Below, piece by piece: positions 20,899-34,900 of a stretch of 64,000 nucleotides of DNA (positions within the stretch are counted from its first letter, which is position 1; the number at the start of each line of letters is the position of its first letter). The notes below the pieces were generated by a model that saw only the letters and a program-made list of their open reading frames with translations, ran no database searches and had not been told where the DNA came from. Origin of the DNA: Chondrosia reniformis. Its lineage: Eukaryota; Porifera; Demospongiae; Chondrillida; Chondrillidae. The position numbers were made by a program, and so were the translations under genes. The stretch covers positions 4,030,001 through 4,094,000 of the forward strand of contig OX359191.1 of NCBI GenBank assembly GCA_947172415.1. Direction: 5' to 3'.

Positions 20899-23800
20899 TA
20901 GACTAGTTGTGTGAACTAGTTGTACCTACTAATTTTATGTACTAGTTAAATGTGCTAGCGTTATATATATACTAGTTGTATGGACTAGTTTCTAGTTGTA
21001 TGTACTAGGTTTATGTACCCGTTCTTTGTACTAGTTGTATGTACTTTTTATAATAACTAGGTATATGTGTATGTACTAGTTGTGTGTAGTAGGTGCATGT
21101 ATTAGTTATATGTCTTAGTTGTTTGTACTAGTTGTATGTTCTAGTTCAATGTAATAGTTGTATGTACTAGTTGTATGTTCTGTTTGTGTGTACTGTTAGG
21201 ATGTACTAGTTGTATGTACTAATTGCATGTACTAGTTGTATGCACTAGTTTTATGAAGTAGTTCTATTTTTATTTACTAGTTGTAGGTGCTAGTTATATG
21301 TAGCAGATGTATGTACTATTTGTATCTACTATTTGTATGTACTATGTGTATGTACTATTTATAAGTACCAGTTATATGTATGTAGTAGTTATATGTTTGT
21401 GAATTAGTTATATAGACTAGTTGTTTGTCCTAGTTGTATGTACTAGTTGAATGTACTAGTTATATGTACTTGTTACTAGTTGTATGAACTAGTTGTATGT
21501 TCCAGTCGTATGTACTAGTTGCATATACTGGTTATATGTACTAGTTAATAGTTGTGTGTAGTTGTACGACCTAATTGTAAATACTAGTTGTATTTTAGCT
21601 GGTTGTTTGTATATAATAGTTGTATGAACTAGTTAAATTGACTAGTTTTATGTACTAGTTGTATGTACTATATTTATGTACTAATTATATGTGTATGTAC
21701 TAGTCATATGTAATAGTTATATGTACTAGTTATATGTACTAGTTGCATGTACTAGTTGCATGTACTAGTTGTATTTACTAATAGTATATACTAGTTGTAG
21801 GTTCTATTCCTAATTATACCAGGAACTAGGGAGTTACTAGTTGTATATACTAGACACTAGTTGTATGTACTAGTTATATGTACTAGTTATATGTACTAGT
21901 TGTATGTACCAGTTTTGTGTAATTGTTTTATGTACTACTTGTATATACTATTTATATGTACTAGTTGTATATACTAGTTGTATGTACTACTTATATGTAC
22001 TCGTTACATTTGTATGTACTGGGTGTATGTACTAGTTGTTTGTTCTAGGTATATAACCTAGTTGTACGTACTATTTGTATGTCCCATATATGTGTGTATG
22101 TACTAGGTATATGTACTACTTGTATGTACTAGCTGTATTAGGTGGTTGTATGTACTAATTCTATATACTAGTTGTATGTACGAGGTGTATGTACTAGATA
22201 TGAACCAGTTGTATGTACAAGATGCATGCACTAGTTCTTTGTACAAGCTATATACTAGTTTTATGAACTAGTTGTATGTACTAGTTGTATGTACTAGTTG
22301 TATATACTAGTCGCATGTACTGGTTATATGTACTAGTTACTAATTGTTTGAACTAGTTGTAGCTATTAAGTTTATGTACTAGTTGGATGTATATACCAGT
22401 TGTATGTACTAGTTAAATGTACTAATTTTATATATATACTAGTTGTATGTACTAGTTTCTAGTCGTCTTTACTAGTTTCATGTAATAGTTGTATGTACTA
22501 TGTGGATGCACTATTTATTTGAATTGGTTACATTTTTATGTATTAGTTAGGTGTTTGTTCTAGTTATATGTCCAAGTTGTATGCACTAGCTATATGTACT
22601 ATATGCATGTACTGTTAGGATGTACTAGTTGTATGTACTAGTTGCATGTACTAGTTGCATGTACTAGTTGTATTTACTAATAGAATATACTAGTTGTAGG
22701 TTCTATTCCTAATTATACCAGGAACTAGGGAGTTACTATTTGTATATACTAGACACTAGTTGTATGTACTAGTTATATGTACTAGTTATATGTACTAGTT
22801 GTATGTACCAGTTTTGTGTAATTGTTGTATGTACTACTTGTATGTCTCTTTGTATGTATATCCTAGTTTTATGTACTAGTAAAATGTACTAGTGTTATAT
22901 ATATACTAGTTGTATGGACTAGTTTCTAGTTGTGTGTACTAGTTTTATGTACCCGTTCTATGTACTAGTTGTATGTACTATTTATAATTACTAGGTATAT
23001 GTGTATGTACTAGTTGTATGTAGTAGGTGTATGTACTAGTTATATGTTCTAGTTGGATTGTACTAGTTGTATGTTCTAGGTGATTGTACTAGTTGTATGT
23101 ACTAGTTGTATGTACTATTTGTGTGTACTGTTAGGATATACTAGTTGTATGTACTAATTGCATGTACTAGTTGTGTGCACAAGGTTTATGAAATAGTTCT
23201 ATTTTTATTTACTAGTTGTAGGTGCTAGTTATATGTAGCAGATGTTTGTACTATTTGTATCTACTATTTGTATGTACTATGTGTATGTACTATTTATAGG
23301 TACCAGTTATATGTATGTAGTAGTTATATTTGTGAACTAGTTATATATACTAGTTGTATGCACTAGCTGTATATACAAGTTGTGTGTACTATTTATAATT
23401 ACAAGGTATATGTATATTTACTAGTTATATGTAGTTGGTGTATGTACTAGTTATATATCCTAGTTGTTTGTCCTAGTTGTATGTACAAGTTGCATGTACC
23501 AGTTATATGTACTAGTTAATAGTTGTGTGAAATAGTTTTACGACCTAATTGTAATTACTAGTTGTATGAACTAGTGGTTTGTATATAATAGTTGTATGAA
23601 CTAGTTGTTTGTATATAATAGTTGTATGAACTAATTAAATGTGCTAGTGATATATACTATATGGATGCACTATTCATATGTACTAGTTATATATTTATAT
23701 ACTAATTATATGTGGTAGGTGTGTACTAGTTATAGGTCCTAGTTTTTTGTACTCGTTCTATGTACTAGTAGTTGATTGAACTACTTGTGTATACAATTTA

Positions 23801-26149
23801 TACGTACTAGTTATATTTTTCTGTATTAGTTATATGTGGTAGATTGTGTATTAGTTATAGGTACTAATTGCAAGTACTAGTTGTATGTACTAGTTGTATG
23901 GACTAATTGTATGTATATACTAGTTGTATTTACTAGCTATGTACTGGTTGTATGTTCTAGTTGTATGTACCAGTTGTATGTACAAGTGGTAGGTTCTTGT
24001 ACTAGTTATACTAGGTGCTAAAAAGGTACTAGTTGTATGTACTAGTTGTATGTACTATTTATAATTATCAGGTAAAAGTGTATAAACCAGTTATATTTAG
24101 TATATGTATCTACTATTTATATGTCCTAGTTGTTTTTCCTAGTTGTGTGTAGTAGTTATGTACTAGTTGAATATACAAGTTGTACGTTGTAATATTATGT
24201 ACTCATTCTGTGAGCAAGTTGTACAAACTAGTTTCTAGTTGTATGTACTAGTTATATGTGCTAGTTTTATATACTAGTTGTTTATACTAGTTGTATGCAC
24301 TATTTATAATTACAAGGTATATGTATTTACTACTTATTTGTAGTAGGTGTATGTCCTAGCTGTTTGTCGTAGTTGTATAGACTAGTTGAACGTACTAGTT
24401 GTATGTACTAATTGTTTGTACTAGGTGTGGGTCCTATTTGGTATGTATTAATTGTATGTACTAGTTGCATGGACTAGTTTTATGTACTAGGCCTACTTAT
24501 ATTTAGTAGTTGTAGGTACTAGCTGTATGTAAAAGTTGTATGTAATAGTTGTATGTACTAATTGTATGTACCAGTTATATACCAGTTGTATATATTAGTT
24601 GTATGTATATACTAGTTATAAATAATAGCTATGCACTAGTTGTATATACAAGTTGTACGTTCTAGTATTATGTACTCGTTCTATGAACCAGTTATATGTA
24701 CTAGTTTATAGTTGTATGTATTAGTTGTATGTAGTTATTGTGTGAACTATATGTATGTACTATTTATATATGCCAGTTATATGTGTATTTACTGGTTATA
24801 TGTTTGTGTACTAGTTATATGTACTAGTTGTGTGCACTAGCTGTATGTACTAGTTGTATGTACTATTCATAATTACTAGGTATATGTGTATTTATTAGTT
24901 ATATGTAGTAGATGTATGTACTAGTTATACGTCCTAGTTGTTTGTCCTAGTTGTATGAACTAGTTGTACGTACTAAATACTATTTGTATGTACTAGTCGA
25001 ATGTAGTAGTTATTTGTACTAGTTGAATGTATAAGTAGTGGGTAATTGTTGTATGTACTAGTTATATGTACTGGTTTTATGTACTATATGTATGTACTAG
25101 TTGTGTGTACTAGTTATACGTACTATTGCCTAATTGTATGTACTAGTTGTATGTACTAGATGTTTGAACTAATTTTAGGTTCTAATACAAGTTATACTAG
25201 GTACTAGGAATGAAATAGTTCTATAAACTACTTGTTTGTTTGTGTGAACTAGTTTTCTGTACTAGTTGTATGTACTATATTTATGTACTAATTATATGTG
25301 TATGTACTAGTCATATGTACTAGTTATATGTACAAGTTGTATGTACCAGTTTTGTGTAATTGTTGCATGTACTAGTTGTGTGTACTATTTATATGTACTA
25401 GTTATATGTACTAGTTGTATGTACTTCTTATATGTACTAGTTACATTTGTATGTACTGGGTGTATGTACTATTTGTTTGTACTAGTTATATATACTAGTT
25501 GTACGTACTATTTATATGTACTATATATATGTTTATGTACTAGGTATATGTGCTACTTTTATGTATTAGTCACAAGTACTAGTTATTTGTACTAGTTACT
25601 AGTTGTATGAACTAGTTGTACCTATTAATTTTATGTACTAGTTGCATGTACTACTTGTATGTATATACCAGTTGTATGTACTAGTTATATGTACTAATTT
25701 TATATATATACTTATTGTATCTACTAGTTTCTAGTTGTATTTACTACGTTTATGTGCTAGTTGTATGTACTATGTGGATGCACTATTTATTTGAACTAGT
25801 TATATTTTTATGTAATAGTTATATGTAGTAGATGTTTGTACTAGTTATATGTACTAGTTGAAAGTACTAGTTGTATGTACTAGTTGTATGTACTAGAACT
25901 AGCTTAATTTACTAGTTTTAGGTACTAGTTGTATGTATTAGATGTATGTAGTAGTTGCATGTGCTAATTGTGTGTACAAGTTCTGTGTACTAGTTGTATA
26001 TATATAGTAGTTGTATCTACTAGCTATGTACTAGTTGTATGTACCAGTTGTAGGTACTAGTTGTATGTACTAGATGTATTTACTGTTTACATTTACTAGG
26101 TATACGTGTGTGTACTAGTTATATGTTAAAGTCTATTTATATTTACCAG
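20899..26149 (-). repeat. 13-bp satellite, - polarity, with kilobase-scale internal duplications
   Basis: Inverse of 45,341-50,403. A block around 21,720-21,920 recurs around 22,625-22,830 (spacing ~0.9 kb), and a block around 21,190-21,330 recurs near 23,110-23,260. The inverted arm shows the first pair too (near 48,557 and 49,446). Variant modules occur at about 21,820, 22,720, 24,000 and 25,200. Predicted frames are satellite translations. No gene was seen. Confidence 0.86.
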
Positions 26150-27826
26150 TTTTAAACAACTAGTAAATATAAATAGAACTAGTTTTACTAGTTTTATACA
26201 ACTAGTAAATATAAATAGAACTAGTTCATAAAACTAGTGCATGCAACTAGTACATGCAATTAGTACATAAAACTAATACATCCTAATAGTACACACAAAT
26301 AGTACATACAACTAGTACATACAACTAATACATTCAACTAGAACATACAACTAGTACAAACAACTAGGACATATAACTAGTACATACACCTACTACATAC
26401 AACTAGTACATACACATTTACCTTGTAATTATAAATAGTATATGCAACTAGTTCACACAACTAGTAACTAGTATATACAACTAGTACATACAATAACTTC
26501 ATAAAACAAGTATATAGCTAGCACAAACAATTAGTGCATACATCTTGTACATACAACAGGCTCATTTCTAGTACATACAACTAGTACATACAACCAGTAC
26601 ATCCAACTAGTACCTACAATTAGTAAATACAACTACCACATACAACTTGTACAAACACGTAACACCAACAAACTATTAAATATAACTATTTAGTATTAGT
26701 ACATACAACAAGTAGATACAATTAGCACATACAATCAGAACATACAGCTAGTACATACAAGTAGTACATATACATAGTACATAAACATATAAATAGTACA
26801 TATAAATAGTTCATACAACTAGTACAATTACACAGAACGGGTACATACTACTAGTACATACAATTAGTATCTAGTACATACAACTAGCCCCTCCCTAGTA
26901 CCTAATATAACTAGGACTTGAACCTACAACTAATACATACAACTAGTATATACAATTAATACAAAAACTAGTTCAAACAAACAAACAAGTAGTATATAGA
27001 ACGAGTTCCTTCCTAGTTCCTAGTATAACTTGTACCAGAACCTACAACTAATTCAAAAAACTAGTACATACAATTAGTATAAACATACAGCTAGTACACA
27101 GAACGTGTACATACAATTAGGACATACAACTAGTACTTTCAACTAGTACATATAACAAGTACACACACCTACTACATATAACTAATACCTAAACATATAA
27201 CTAGTATATATGAATAGTACATACACATACTGCACACAACTAGAAACTAGTACATACAACTAGTGTATATATACAACTAGTACATACAACTAGTACATAC
27301 AAGGTACAACTAGATCATAAATTTGTAAATAGTAAATATAATTACTGCATGCGACTAGTACATACAACTAGTACATACAATTAGAATCTAGTACATACAA
27401 CTAGCCCCTCCCTAGTACCTAGGACTTGAACCTAAAACTAGTACATACAACTAGTACATACAATTAGTAGATAAAACTAGTTCAAACAAAGAAACAAGTA
27501 GTATAGAGAACGAGTTCCTTCCTAGTTCTTAGTATAACTTGTACCAGAACCTACAACTAGTTCAAAACACTAGTACATACAACTAGTACATACAACTAGG
27601 TACATACAACCAGTATCAACATACAACTGGTACACAGAACGTGTATATACAATTAGGACAAACAACTTGTACTTTCAACTAGTACATATAACAAGTACAC
27701 ACACCTACTACATATAACAAATACACACACCTACTACATATAACTAGTATATATGAATAGTACATACAACTAGAAACTAGTACATACAACTAGTATATAT
27801 ATAAAACTAGTACATTTAACCAGTAT
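26150..27826 (+). repeat. Opposite-polarity satellite island in duplicon B
   Basis: Units run as ACTAGTACATACA within an otherwise inverted arm. The left junction has a short hairpin (CTATTTATATTTAC near 26,130 and GTAAATATAAATAG near 26,162). The right junction, near 27,826, reads TTTAACCAGTATATGTACTA. The island contains two close copies of a module with CCTAGTACCTA and TTCCTAGTTCCTAGTATAAC (near 26,895-27,060 and 27,400-27,550). Its mirror partner is 43,707-45,340. Confidence 0.85.
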
Positions 27827-30800
27827 ATGTACTATCTATAATTACTAGGTATATGTTTATTTACTAGTTATATGTAGTTGGTGTATGTACTAGATATATA
27901 TCCTAGTTTTTTGTCCTAGTTGTATGGACTAATTGAATGTACTAATTGTGAATACTAGTTGTATGAACTAGTTGTATGTATATACTAGTTGTATGTACTA
28001 GTTTCATGTACTGGTTATATATATGTACTAGTTAATAGTTGTGTGAACTACTTGTACGATCTAATTGTCAATACTAGTTGTATGAACTAGTTGTTTGTAT
28101 ATAATTGTTGTATGAACTAGTTAAACGTACTAGCTTTATGTATATATTAGTTGTATGTACTAGTTTCTAGTTGCATGTACTAGTTTTATGTACTAGTTAT
28201 ATATACTATAAGGATGCACTATTCATATGTACTAGTTAAATATTTATGTACTAATTATATGTAGTAGGTGTTTACTAGTTATAGGTCCTAGTTTTATGGA
28301 CTCGTTCTATGTACTAGTAGTTGTATGAACTACTTGTATGTACTATGTTTATGTACTATTTATACGTACTAGTTATATTTTTATGTATTAGTTATATGTG
28401 GTAGATGTGTGTACTAGTTATATGTACTAATTGCAAATACTAGTTGTATGTACTAGTTGTATGGACTAGTACTAGGTATATTTACTAGTTGTAGATACTA
28501 GTTGTATGTACTAGTTGTATGTATATACTAGTTGTATGTACTAGCTATGTACTGGTTGTATGTTCTAGTTGTATGTACTAGTTGTATGTACAAATGGTAG
28601 GTTCTTTTACTAGTTATACTAGGTGCTAGGAAGGTACTAGTTATATGTAGAAGATACTAGTTTTATGTACTACTTTTATGTACTAGTTGTATGTCCTATT
28701 TATAGTTACAAGATATGTGTATTTACTAGTTATATGTAGTAAGTGTATGTGCTAGTTGCATGTATTAGTTGTATGTAATAATTGTATGTACTAGTTGTAT
28801 TCAGTAGTTTTATGTACTAGTCTTAGTTATATTTAGTAGTTGTAGGTACTAGTTATGTACCTGTTGTATGTACTAGTTGTATGTATATACTAGTTATAAA
28901 TAATAGCTATGCACTAGTTGTATATACAAGTTTAACGTTCTAGTATTATGTATTCGTTCTATGAACCAGTTGTATGTACTAGTTTATAGTTGTATTGTAC
29001 TTGTTGTATGTACTAGTTTATAGTTGTATGTACTTGTTGTATGTACTAATTGTATGTAGTATGCGTATGTACTAGTTTTAAGTGCCAGTTATATATGTAT
29101 TTACTGGTTATATGTTTGTTTACTAGTTATATGTACTAGTTGTATGTACTATTCATAATAACTAGGTATATGTGTATTTACTAGTTAAATGTAGTAGATG
29201 TATGTACTAGATATATGTCCTAGTTGTTTGTCCTAGTTGTATGGACTAGTTGAATGTACTAGTTGTATGTACTAATTGTATGTGCTAGGTGTGTGTACTA
29301 TTTGGTATGTACAAGTTGTATGTACTATTTCTATGTACTAGTTATGTATTGTACGTAATAGTTGTATCTATATACTAGTTGTTAACATTAGCTATGTACT
29401 AGATGTATATTCAAGTTGTATGTTCTATATAGTATTATGTACTCATTCTATGAACTAGTAGTATTTACTAGTTTCTAGCTGTAAGTACTAGTTATATGTA
29501 CTAGTTGTATGTACTATGTGTATGTACCAGTTGTTGATTCTTGTACTAGTTATACTATGTACTAGGTAGATATTATTTGTATGTACTAGATACTTGTTGC
29601 ATGTACTAGTTGTATGAACTAGTTTTATAAACTAGTTGTGTGTACTCTTTATATGTACTAGTTATATGTACCAGTCATATGTACTAGTTCAATGTACTAG
29701 TTGTATGTACTCGTTACTAGTTGTTAGTAGTAGTTGTGTGTACTAGTTTTATGTATTAGTTCCAGTTATATGTACTAGTTGTAGGTACTAGTTGTATTTA
29801 TTAGTTGCAAGTACGATTCGTATGTCCTATTTCTATGTACTAGTTGTATGTACTAGTTGTATGTATTATTTGGATATACTAATTGAATGTACAAATTGTA
29901 TATACTAGGTGTATGTAGTAGTTGTATGTTCTGATTTTTTGAACTAGTTCTATGTACTAATTGTATGTACTAGTTATGTACTAGTTATATGAATTAGTTT
30001 TAAGTCCTAGTTCTGGGCACCAGTTGTATGTACTAGTTTTATGTACAACTTTTATGTACTATTTGTATGTACTATTTGTATGTACTAGTCATATGAACTA
30101 GTAATATTAACTAGCTGTAGGTACTATTTGTGTGTACTACTTGTATGCACTAGTTGTATGTACTAGTTGTATGTACTCAATACTATTTGTATGTACTAGT
30201 CGAATGTAGTAGTCATTTGTACTAGTTGAATGTATAAGTAGTGGGTAATTTTTGTATGTACTAATGTACTGGTTGTATGTACTATTTGTATGTACCAGTT
30301 GTATGTATTAGATGTTTTAACTAGTTTTAAGTTCTAGTACAAGTTTTACTAGGTACTAGGAATGAACTAGTTCTAAGAACTACTTGTTTGTTTGTGTGAA
30401 CTAGTTTTCTGTACTAGTTGTATGTACTATATTTATGTACTAATTATATGTGTAGGTGCTAGTCAAATGTAATAGTTATATGTACTAGTTATATGTACTA
30501 GTTGCAAGTACTAGTCACATGTACTAGTAGTATATACTAATTTTAGGTTCTAGTCCTAATTATACTAGGGACTAGGGAGGTACTAGTTGTATATACTAGA
30601 CACTAGTTTTATGTACTATTTATATGTACTAGTTGTATGTACTAGTTGTATGTATATACTAGTTGTATATACTAGCCCTGTACTAGTTGTTGGTTCTAGT
30701 TGTATGTACTAGTTGTACGTACTACGTGTATGTACCAGTTGTATTTACTATTTGCATTTACTATTTGTATGAACTATTTATATGTGTGTTTACTAGTTAT

Positions 30801-31824
30801 ATGTACTAATTGTATGCGCTAGCTATATATACTAATTGTATGTACTATTTACATTTACTAGGTATACGTGTATGTACCAGATATATATAGTAGGTGTATG
30901 TACTAGTTATATGTCATAGTTGTATGTACTAGTTGCATGTACTAGTTGTTTGTACAAGTTGAATGTACTAGTCGCATGTTCTAATTATATTTACTAGTTA
31001 CTAATTTGATGAACTAGTGGTGCCTACGAATTTTATGTGCTGCTTGTATGTACTAGTTGTATGTACTAGTTGTATGTATATACCAGTTGTATGTACTAGT
31101 TAAATATAGTAGGTGTGTGAACTTGTTATATGTACTAGTTGTATATATGTGCTGCTTGTATGTACACGTTCTGTGTACTAGTTTTATGTTTATACTAGTT
31201 GAATGTACTAGCTTTGAAATAGTTGTATGTTCTACTTGTATGTACTAGATACTAGTTGCATGTACTATTTGCATGTACTAGTTGTACGTACTAGTTGTAC
31301 GTTCTAGTATTATGTACTCGTTCTATGAACCAGTTATATATACTAGTTTATAGTTGTATGTATTAGTTGTATGTAGTTATTGTATGAACTATATGTATGT
31401 ACTATTTATATGTGCCAGTTATATGTGTATTTACTGGTTATATGTTTGTGTACTACTTATATGTACTAGTTGTATGCACTAGCTGTATGTACTAGTTAAA
31501 TGTACTATTTATATTTTCTAGGTATATGTGTATGTACTCATTCTATGAATTAGTTGTATGTACTAGTTTCTAGTTGTATATACTAGTTGTATGTAGTTTT
31601 TGTATGTACTAGTACTATGTACTGGTACTAGTTATAATTACTAGATGTAGGTACTGGTTGTATGTAGTACTTGGATGTAGTAGTTGTATGTATTAATTGT
31701 TTGTGCTAGTTGAATGTACCAGTTGTATGTATATACTAATTGTAAGTACTAGCTATGTTCTAGTTGTATGTATATACTAGTTTGTTGTTTATGTAGTAGT
31801 TGTATATGCTAGTTTTATGTACTC
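27827..31824 (-). repeat. 13-bp satellite, - polarity
   Basis: Inverse of about 39,030-43,706, with variant modules near 28,615, 29,540, 30,345 and 30,560. The short frame at 31,057-31,248 has an identical partner translation at 39,606-39,797 in the other arm, which follows from the inverted duplication and not from selection. No gene was seen. Confidence 0.87.
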
Positions 31825-31832
31825 ACACTATG

Positions 31833-31923
31833 AAAAATCTAGGATACCATTTTCCTACGTGCTATATGCCTATTCTGTAAAAAGAGCCTATAGGGGAACT
31901 AAACCTAAAGAGAGCTTTTGGTT
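31833..31923 (+). mobile_element. 91-bp insert flanked by 8-bp direct repeats, copy 1
   Basis: Ninety-one bp of non-satellite sequence lie between two perfect copies of ACACTATG (31,825-31,832 and 31,924-31,931). Eight-bp duplications are typical of hAT transposons, but no convincing terminal inverted repeats are visible, so a very short deleted derivative or another process is possible. An identical-length inverted copy sits at 38,931-39,021 in the same satellite context. No coding function. Confidence 0.72.
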
Positions 31924-31931
31924 ACACTATG

Positions 31932-34900
31932 TACAAGTTGTATGTACTAGTTATGTACCAGTTGAACGTACTAGTTGTACGTATATACTAGTTGTATGTA
32001 TGTTTGTATGTACTTGTTGGTTGTACTAGGTGTATGTGCTATTTTTAAATACTAGTTATATGTGTATGTACTGGTTATATGTAGTAGTTGTATGTAACAG
32101 TTGTATGTACAAGTTGCCTTTACTACGTGTATCCGCTAGCTGTATGTACTAGTTGTAGGTTCTAGTACTAGTTATATTAGGTACTAAGTAGGCATTAGTT
32201 GTATGTACTAGTTGTTAGGACTATTTTAACATATTAGATGTATGTACTAGTTCTATGTACTAGTACTAGTAATATTAACTAGTTGTAGGTACTGGTTGTA
32301 TGTAGTAGTTGGATGTAGTAGTTGTATGTACTAATTGAATTTATTAGTTGTTTGCACTAGTTGTATGTATATTCTAGTTGTATGTAGGCGCTATGTACTA
32401 GTTGTATGTACTAGTTTCCTCTTTATGTAGTAGTTGTATATACTAGTTGAATGTTCTAGCTGTATATAGTAGTTGTATGAACTCGATACTATTTGTATGT
32501 TCCAATCAAATGTAGTATTTATATGTACTAGTTGTATGTATTAGTTGTATGTACTCGATACTATTTGTATGTACCAATCAAATGTAATATTTATATGTAC
32601 TAGTTGTATGTACTAGTTTTTTGAACTAGTTGTAGAAGTTATACTAGGAACTAGGAAGGAACTTGTTCTATATGCTACTTGTTTGTTTGTTTGAACTAGT
32701 TTTTGTACTAATTGTATATACTAGTTGTATGTACTAGTTGTATGTACTAGTTGTAGGTTGAAGTCCTAGATACTAATTGTATGTACTAGTTGTATGTACC
32801 AGTTGTGGGTAATTGTACTAGTTGTATGTACTATTTATATGTTTATGTACTAGGTATATGTACTACTTGTACGTACTAGCTGTATGTGCTGGTTGTATGT
32901 ACTAATTCTATCTACTAGTTGTATGTACTAATACTAGTTATATTTACTAGTTCTAGGTGCTAGTTGTATGTACAAGTTGTATGTGGTAGTTGTATGTACT
33001 AATTGTATGTACTATTTGGATGTACTAGTTGTATGTACTAGTTGTACGAACTAGATATGAACCAGTTGTAAGTACAAGATGTATGCACTAGTTGCTTGTA
33101 CTAGCTATATATTAGGTTTATGAATTTGTAGTATGTACTAGTTGTGTGAACTAGTTATACATCCTAATATTGTGTACTAGTTGTATGTACTCTTTGTATG
33201 TATATACCAGTTTTATGTACTAGTTAAATGTACTAGTGTTATATATATACTAGTTGTATGGACTAGTTGTATGGACTAATTTCTTGTTGTATGTACTAGT
33301 TGTATGTACTATTTATATTTACTAGGTATATTTGTATGACCTAGTTGTATTTAGTAGGTGTATGTACTAGTTATATATCCTAGTTGTTTGTACTCGTTGT
33401 ATGTTCACGTTGAATGTACTATTTGTATGTACGTTTTGTATGAACTATTTATAAGTACCAGTTTAATGTATGTTGTAGTTATATGTTTGTGAACCAGTTA
33501 TATATACTCGTTGTATGCACTAGCTGTATGAACTAGTTGTATGTACTATTTATAATTACAAGGTATATGTGTATTTACTAGTTATATGTAGTTGGTGTAT
33601 GTACTAGTTATATATACTAGTTGTTTGTCCTAGTTGTATGTACTAGTTGAATGTACTAGTTATATGTACTAGTTGTATGGACTAGTTGTATGTACTCAAT
33701 ACTATTAGTATGTACTAATCGAATATAGTAGTAATTTGTACTAGTTGAATGTATAAGTAGTGTGTAATTGTTGTATGTACTAATTAAATGAATGAACTAG
33801 TTCTATGAGCTCCTTGTTTGTTTGTGTGAGCTAGTTTTCTACACTAGTTGCATGTACTATATTTATGTGCTAATTATATGTGTATGTACTAGTCATATGT
33901 AATAGTTATATGTACTAGTTATATGTACTAGTTGTATGTGCTAGTTGTATGTACTTGTGGTATATACTAGTTGTAGGTTCTAGTCCTAATTATACTAGGT
34001 ACTAGGGAGGTACTAGTTGTATATACTAGACACTAGTTGTATGTACTACTTGTATGTACTAGTTGTATGTACTAGTCGCATGTAGAAGTTATATGTACTA
34101 GTTACTAGTTGTATGAACTAGGTGTACCTATTAATTTTATGTACTAGTTGGATGAACTAGTTGTATGTATATACCAGTTGTATATACTAGTTAAATGTAC
34201 TAATTTTATATATATACTAGTTGTATGTATTAGTTTCCAGTTTTATTTACTAGTTTTATGTACTAGTTGTATGTACTATGTGGATTCACTATTTATTTGA
34301 ACTAGTTATATTTTTATGCATTAGTTATATGTAATAGGTGTGTGTACTAGTTATATGTACTAGTTGTATGCGTTAGCTGTATGTACTAATTGTATGTACT
34401 ATTTACATTTACTAGGTATACGTGTATGTACTAGATATATGTAGTAGGTGTATCTACTAGTTATGTGTCCTAGTTGTTTGTACTAGTTGTATGTTCTAGT
34501 TGTATGTTCTAGTTGGATATACTATTTGTGTGAACTGTTATGATGTACTAGTGGTATGTACTAATTGCATGTCCTAGTTGTATGCACTAGTTTTATGAAC
34601 TAGTTCTATTTATATTTACAAATTTTAGGTACTAGTTAAATGTAGCAGATGTATGTACTATTTTTATCTACTGTTTATTTATATGTGCTATGTGTATGTA
34701 CAATATAAAAGTACCAGTTATATGAATGTAGTGGTTATATGTTTGTGAACTAGTTATATATACTAGTTGTATGCACTAGCTGTATGTACTAGTTGTATGT
34801 ATTATTTATAATTATAAGGTATATGTGTATTTACTAGTTATATGTAGTTGGTGTATGTACTAGTTATATATCCTAGTTGTTTGTCCTAGTTGTATGTACT

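Noticed and set aside
31817-32029. 70-71-codon frame shared by 31,817 and 38,822-39,037
   Set aside because: It runs from satellite through the 91-bp insert and back into satellite. The identity is due to the inverted duplication.
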